Below are positions 6,409-7,925 of a stretch of 7,925 nt of DNA, piece by piece. The stretch is from Gordonia sp. (in: high G+C Gram-positive bacteria) (GTDB lineage Bacteria; Actinomycetota; Actinomycetes; Mycobacteriales; Mycobacteriaceae): assembly GCA_030152405.1 (NCBI GenBank), contig JASLJL010000013.1:1-7925 (forward strand), given 5' to 3'. The first letter of the stretch is position 1. Each line of letters opens with the position of its first letter. The notes under the pieces were generated by a model. That model was given only the letters and a program-made list of their open reading frames with translations. It made no database searches and was not told where the DNA came from. Made by a program: the position numbers and the translations under genes.

Positions 6409-6462
6409 TCACCTCCCAGGTTGTTCGATCTCAGGAGAGAGTACCGAAAACCTGGGAGGTGA
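6409..6462 (-). repeat. Perfect 14-bp inverted repeat overlapping the cyclase ribosome-binding site
   Basis: The arms TCACCTCCCAGGTT (6409-6422) and AACCTGGGAGGTGA (6449-6462) are exact reverse complements separated by 26 bp. On the minus strand, the arm nearer the gene contains the cyclase Shine-Dalgarno GGGAGGTGA. In a transcript spanning both arms the ribosome-binding site would be paired. Each arm is itself an interrupted palindrome (ACCT, three bases, AGGT), and the arms are 40 bp apart start to start, so a two-site operator is the other reading. Confidence 0.75.
6438..6443 (-). promoter_or_regulatory. Possible -10 for the cyclase gene, inside the loop of the inverted repeat
   Basis: The minus strand reads TACTCT, a TANNNT match that would place the transcription start near 6431 and give a leader of about 30 nt carrying the Shine-Dalgarno site. 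The upstream repeat arm would then fall between -35 and -10. No convincing -35 is visible (CCAGTC lies 17 nt away), so this is tentative. Confidence 0.3.
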
Positions 6463-6469
6463 CTGGGTG

Positions 6470-6495
6470 TGAGCGATCACTGCGCCGACCGCTCA
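6470..6495 (-). terminator. Hairpin downstream of yceI, probable terminator
   Basis: The arms TGAGCGATC (6470-6478) and GACCGCTCA (6487-6495) pair over nine positions with one mismatch, which is a G-U wobble in the yceI-sense RNA. The loop is 8 nt. The hairpin begins 10 nt after the yceI stop codon. There is no T-tract, so termination may be incomplete and some transcripts may run on into the cyclase gene. Confidence 0.45.
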
Positions 6496-6505
6496 TCAGC
6501 GTGGA

Positions 6506-7057
6506 TCACGCGGCGAGAACGGCCTCGATCTCGAGGTTGATCGTGATCTTGTCGCCGACGACGGTGCCGCCGGTCTCGAGGGGCATCTCGATGTCGATGC
6601 CGAAGTCCTTGCGGTTGATGACGGTCTTGGCCTCGAAGCCTGCGACGGCGCCGTGACCCATGCCCGGGTTCACACCGTTGAACTCCATCTCCAGGGTGAC
6701 GGGCTTGGTGACGCCGCGGAGGGTGAAGTCGCCGTGGACGAGGTAGTCGCTGCCGTCGGCCTCCACCGAGGTCGAGACGAAGGTGGCGGTGGGGTGATTG
6801 CCCGCATCGAAGAAGTCAGCGGAGCGGACGTGCTGGTCACGCTGCTCGTTGCGGGTGTCGATCGAGGTGACGTCGATGGTCGCGTTCACCGAGGGCGTGC
6901 CGTCGGCGGCGATCGTGATGGCGCCGGTGAAGTCGCCGAAGGTGCCGCGGACCTTCGACACCATGAGGTGGCGGACGACGAATCCGACGGTCGAGTGGGC
7001 CGGATCGATGTTCCAGGTGCCTGCGGTCAGTTCTGCGGGTGCGGTTGCTGTGGTCAT
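6506..7057 (-). CDS. YceI-family lipocalin-like protein (cytoplasmic form)
   Basis: This 183-residue protein covers the whole YceI domain, a lipocalin-like beta-barrel that in solved members binds polyisoprenoid or similar lipids. Family motifs are WNIDPAHSTVGFVVRHL (15-31), GTFGDFTGAI (38-47), RNEQRDQHVRSADFFD (69-84), GDFTLRGVTKPV (109-120), and NRKDFGIDI (148-156). There is no signal peptide, unlike proteobacterial periplasmic YceI, so a cytoplasmic location is likely, as is usual for actinobacterial copies. A clear AAGGAG lies 6 nt before the ATG at 7057. A TATAGT -10 at 7130-7135 predicts a leader of about 65 nt. The gene is divergent from the Nudix gene and shares a 131-bp control region that carries a strong palindrome. 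The natural ligand cannot be inferred; YceI homologues have been linked to isoprenoid transport and stress, but nothing here tests that. Confidence 0.93.
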   Translation of the reverse strand: MTTATAPAELTAGTWNIDPAHSTVGFVVRHLMVSKVRGTFGDFTGAITIAADGTPSVNATIDVTSIDTRNEQRDQHVRSADFFDAGNHPTATFVSTSVEADGSDYLVHGDFTLRGVTKPVTLEMEFNGVNPGMGHGAVAGFEAKTVINRKDFGIDIEMPLETGGTVVGDKITINLEIEAVLAA

Positions 7058-7129
7058 CGGGTTCTCCTTGGCATCAGTAGACGTTCATGTCGGTCGAACT
7101 TGCGGCTGCGTGTGGGCCCGCCTGCAATC

Positions 7130-7135
7130 ACTATA
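7130..7135 (-). promoter_or_regulatory. -10 hexamer of the yceI promoter
   Basis: The minus strand reads TATAGT, close to the TATAAT ideal and striking in GC-rich surroundings. It lies about 72 bp before the yceI start. No TTGACA-like -35 is evident at 16-19 nt. The palindrome at 7134-7155 fills the position of the spacer, so an activator or repressor acting there is plausible. Confidence 0.55.
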
Positions 7136-7155
7136 ACCGGACCATGGTCCGTTTA
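7134..7155. promoter_or_regulatory. 22-bp palindromic operator between yceI and the Nudix gene
   Basis: The 14-bp core CGGACCATGGTCCG (7138-7151) is a perfect palindrome. Symmetry extends outward to TAA on the left and TTA on the right, with a single mismatched pair (C at 7137 against T at 7152). The site touches the yceI -10 and overlaps the -35 candidate of the Nudix gene, so one dimeric regulator could control both divergent genes. Size and symmetry suit TetR- or MarR-type repressors; the regulator is not in the window. Confidence 0.65.
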
Positions 7156-7181
7156 CTTCCGAGTGTGACCGACGTTACATT
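7152..7181 (+). promoter_or_regulatory. Leaderless-type promoter of the Nudix gene
   Basis: TTTACT (7152-7157) and TACATT (7176-7181) form a -35/-10 pair with an 18-bp spacer. TACATT ends 6 nt before the ATG at 7188, the leaderless arrangement. The GGAG within those 6 nt is too close to the ATG to act as a normal Shine-Dalgarno site. The -35 overlaps the palindromic operator. Confidence 0.55.
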
Positions 7182-7187
7182 GGAGAC

Positions 7188-7790
7188 ATGGATCTTCGAG
7201 ACCGCCTGCGCGCCCGGATCGACGGCTTCGACGTGCGTCGGACGCCGCTCACGCCCGGGCTTCGAGCCGCCGCCGTAGCGCTGGTGGTCGCCCCCTGCGA
7301 CGGCCGACATGGAATCTGGTTGACGCGCCGACCATCCGGAATGAGTCGCCACGCAGCACAGTTCGCACTGCCCGGCGGCCGCGTCGACGAGGGCGAGACC
7401 CACCACGAGGCGGCACTGCGCGAGCTCGAGGAGGAGATGGGCATCGAACTCGGGCCCGAATCGATCCTCGGCGACCTCGACGACTACACGACTCGATCCG
7501 GGTACGTCATGTCCCCGACAGTCGTCTGGTGCGACGACCAGGTGACACCTCGGCCGAATCCGGCCGAGGTGGAGCGGGTGTTCTTGATCGACCTCGACGA
7601 GCTGGCCGTCGTCGAGCCGCTCTTCGAGACCATCCCGGAGTCGGACCGTCCAGTGATGTCACTGCCGCTGATCGGTCGACGTATCCACGCGCCGACGGCA
7701 GCGGTCATCTACCAGTTCGCCCGCGTGGCCCTCCACGGCGACCCGGTCCGCGTCGCCCACTACGACCAGCCGGTCTTCGCCTGGCGCTGA
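7188..7790 (+). CDS. Nudix hydrolase, CoA-pyrophosphatase-like (NudL/YeaB type)
   Basis: This 200-residue protein carries a complete Nudix box at residues 64-86 (GRVDEGE, seven residues, RELEEEMGI), with Arg78, Glu79, Glu82 and Glu83 forming the Mg-binding helix. Immediately upstream, LTRRPSGMSRHAAQFALPGG (45-64) matches the extended signature that marks coenzyme A pyrophosphatases (LTxRS...HxGQxxFPGG), with Ala in place of the usual Gly before Gln59. The later PNPAEVERVFLIDLDEL (123-139) also fits that subfamily. The predicted reaction splits CoA or acyl-CoA into 4'-phosphopantetheine and 3',5'-ADP in the cytoplasm. Length is normal. Other Nudix substrates, such as nucleoside diphosphate derivatives, cannot be excluded because of the Gly-to-Ala change. 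A -10 hexamer 6 nt before the ATG at 7188 suggests a leaderless transcript, and a palindrome shared with divergent yceI suggests joint control. Confidence 0.88.
   Translation: MDLRDRLRARIDGFDVRRTPLTPGLRAAAVALVVAPCDGRHGIWLTRRPSGMSRHAAQFALPGGRVDEGETHHEAALRELEEEMGIELGPESILGDLDDYTTRSGYVMSPTVVWCDDQVTPRPNPAEVERVFLIDLDELAVVEPLFETIPESDRPVMSLPLIGRRIHAPTAAVIYQFARVALHGDPVRVAHYDQPVFAWR
7546..7571 (+). repeat. Perfect 11-bp hairpin inside the Nudix gene
   Basis: CACCTCGGCCG (7546-7556) and CGGCCGAGGTG (7561-7571) are exact reverse complements around a 4-base AATC loop. They encode residues around 120-128. It would be a very stable RNA hairpin or a short cruciform, but in GC-rich coding sequence it could also be incidental. 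Confidence 0.5.
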
Positions 7791-7870
7791 CCGTCAACCC
7801 GCACAACAACGCTCCGCTATCTACCACCAAGTCAATCACAACGTGACGCACGCCACATTGCGCTACGAGA

Positions 7871-7908
7871 GGTAGACCGACCAGTCTAAGGAGACCGTCT
7901 GGTCTACC
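7871..7908. promoter_or_regulatory. Cluster of AGAC/GTCT half-sites, TetR-type operator candidate
   Basis: The outer arms GGTAGACC (7871-7878) and GGTCTACC (7901-7908) are perfect inverted repeats. Inside lie two further palindromes: TAGAC-N6-GTCTA (7873-7888) and AGACC-N4-GGTCT (7892-7905). Five half-sites therefore occur within 38 bp. TAGACC...GTCTA spacing resembles operators of QacR/LmrA-like TetR regulators. The controlled gene probably starts just past the window end; AAGGAG at 7888-7893 has no suitably spaced start codon here. Confidence 0.6.
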
Positions 7909-7925
7909 GAGTGGTGGGCCGAGTC

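Noticed and set aside
6401..6412. GTG at 6412 or ATG at 6409 as the cyclase start
   Set aside because: Both lie within or immediately beside the GGGAGGTGA Shine-Dalgarno site; the ATG at 6400 has the proper spacing.
6422..6427. GTTCGA near the cyclase start as a second SOS box
   Set aside because: Only one half-site is present; the base positions 12 nt upstream do not match TCGAAC.
4775..6472. 565-codon open frame on the plus strand opposite the cyclase
   Set aside because: Its translation is rich in Asp, Glu, Arg, His and Gly with no domain pattern, typical of the antisense of a GC-rich gene; the opposite frame has full cyclase motifs.
7911..7925. Possible gene start at GTG 7911 or 7914
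   Set aside because: The AAGGAG is 17-20 nt away, no -10 is suitably placed, and only a few codons remain before the window ends.

Overview
The window is GC-rich with strong third-position G/C. It reads as a chromosomal core segment of a Mycobacteriales actinobacterium (Gordonia, Rhodococcus, Tsukamurella or Mycobacterium type). The best evidence is the left end. The tail of a helicase-associated/WYL-like protein is followed by an XPB helicase and a DapC-type aminotransferase. These resemble Rv0862c, Rv0861c and Rv0858c of M. tuberculosis, as recalled from family knowledge and not searched. The fadA/fadB pair that lies between the last two in M. tuberculosis is absent here.

Layout. Plus strand, 1-3108: the 3' end of the WYL-like gene (1-183), the XPB/ERCC3 DNA helicase (228-1862), a long hairpin (1878-1918), then the PLP aminotransferase (1954-3108). 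Minus strand, 7057-3140, in transcription order: a YceI-family protein (7057-6506), a six-TM HAMP class III adenylate cyclase (6400-4682), a short-chain dehydrogenase (4679-3798) starting 2 nt after the cyclase stop, and an AlkB-type dioxygenase (3769-3140). The aminotransferase and alkB converge across 31 bp, where I see no convincing terminator. Plus strand again, 7188-7790: a CoA-pyrophosphatase-like Nudix hydrolase divergent from yceI. The last 135 bp hold no gene I can call but carry a cluster of AGAC/GTCT half-sites that looks like a TetR-type operator. No gene-free stretch exceeds 300 bases, and I see no RNA genes, mobile elements or CRISPR.

The genes are ordinary; the interest is in the short gaps. 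(1) A near-consensus SOS (LexA) box covers the -10 of a leaderless alkB promoter. (2) A perfect 14-bp inverted repeat at the cyclase start has the Shine-Dalgarno sequence inside one arm. (3) A 22-bp palindrome with one mismatched pair sits between the divergent yceI and Nudix promoters. (4) A multi-half-site operator lies at the right edge. (5) Several genes show a -10 hexamer ending 6-7 nt before the start codon, the mark of leaderless transcripts. DNA repair is the one shared theme (XPB, SOS-controlled AlkB); the other genes have no obvious pathway link.
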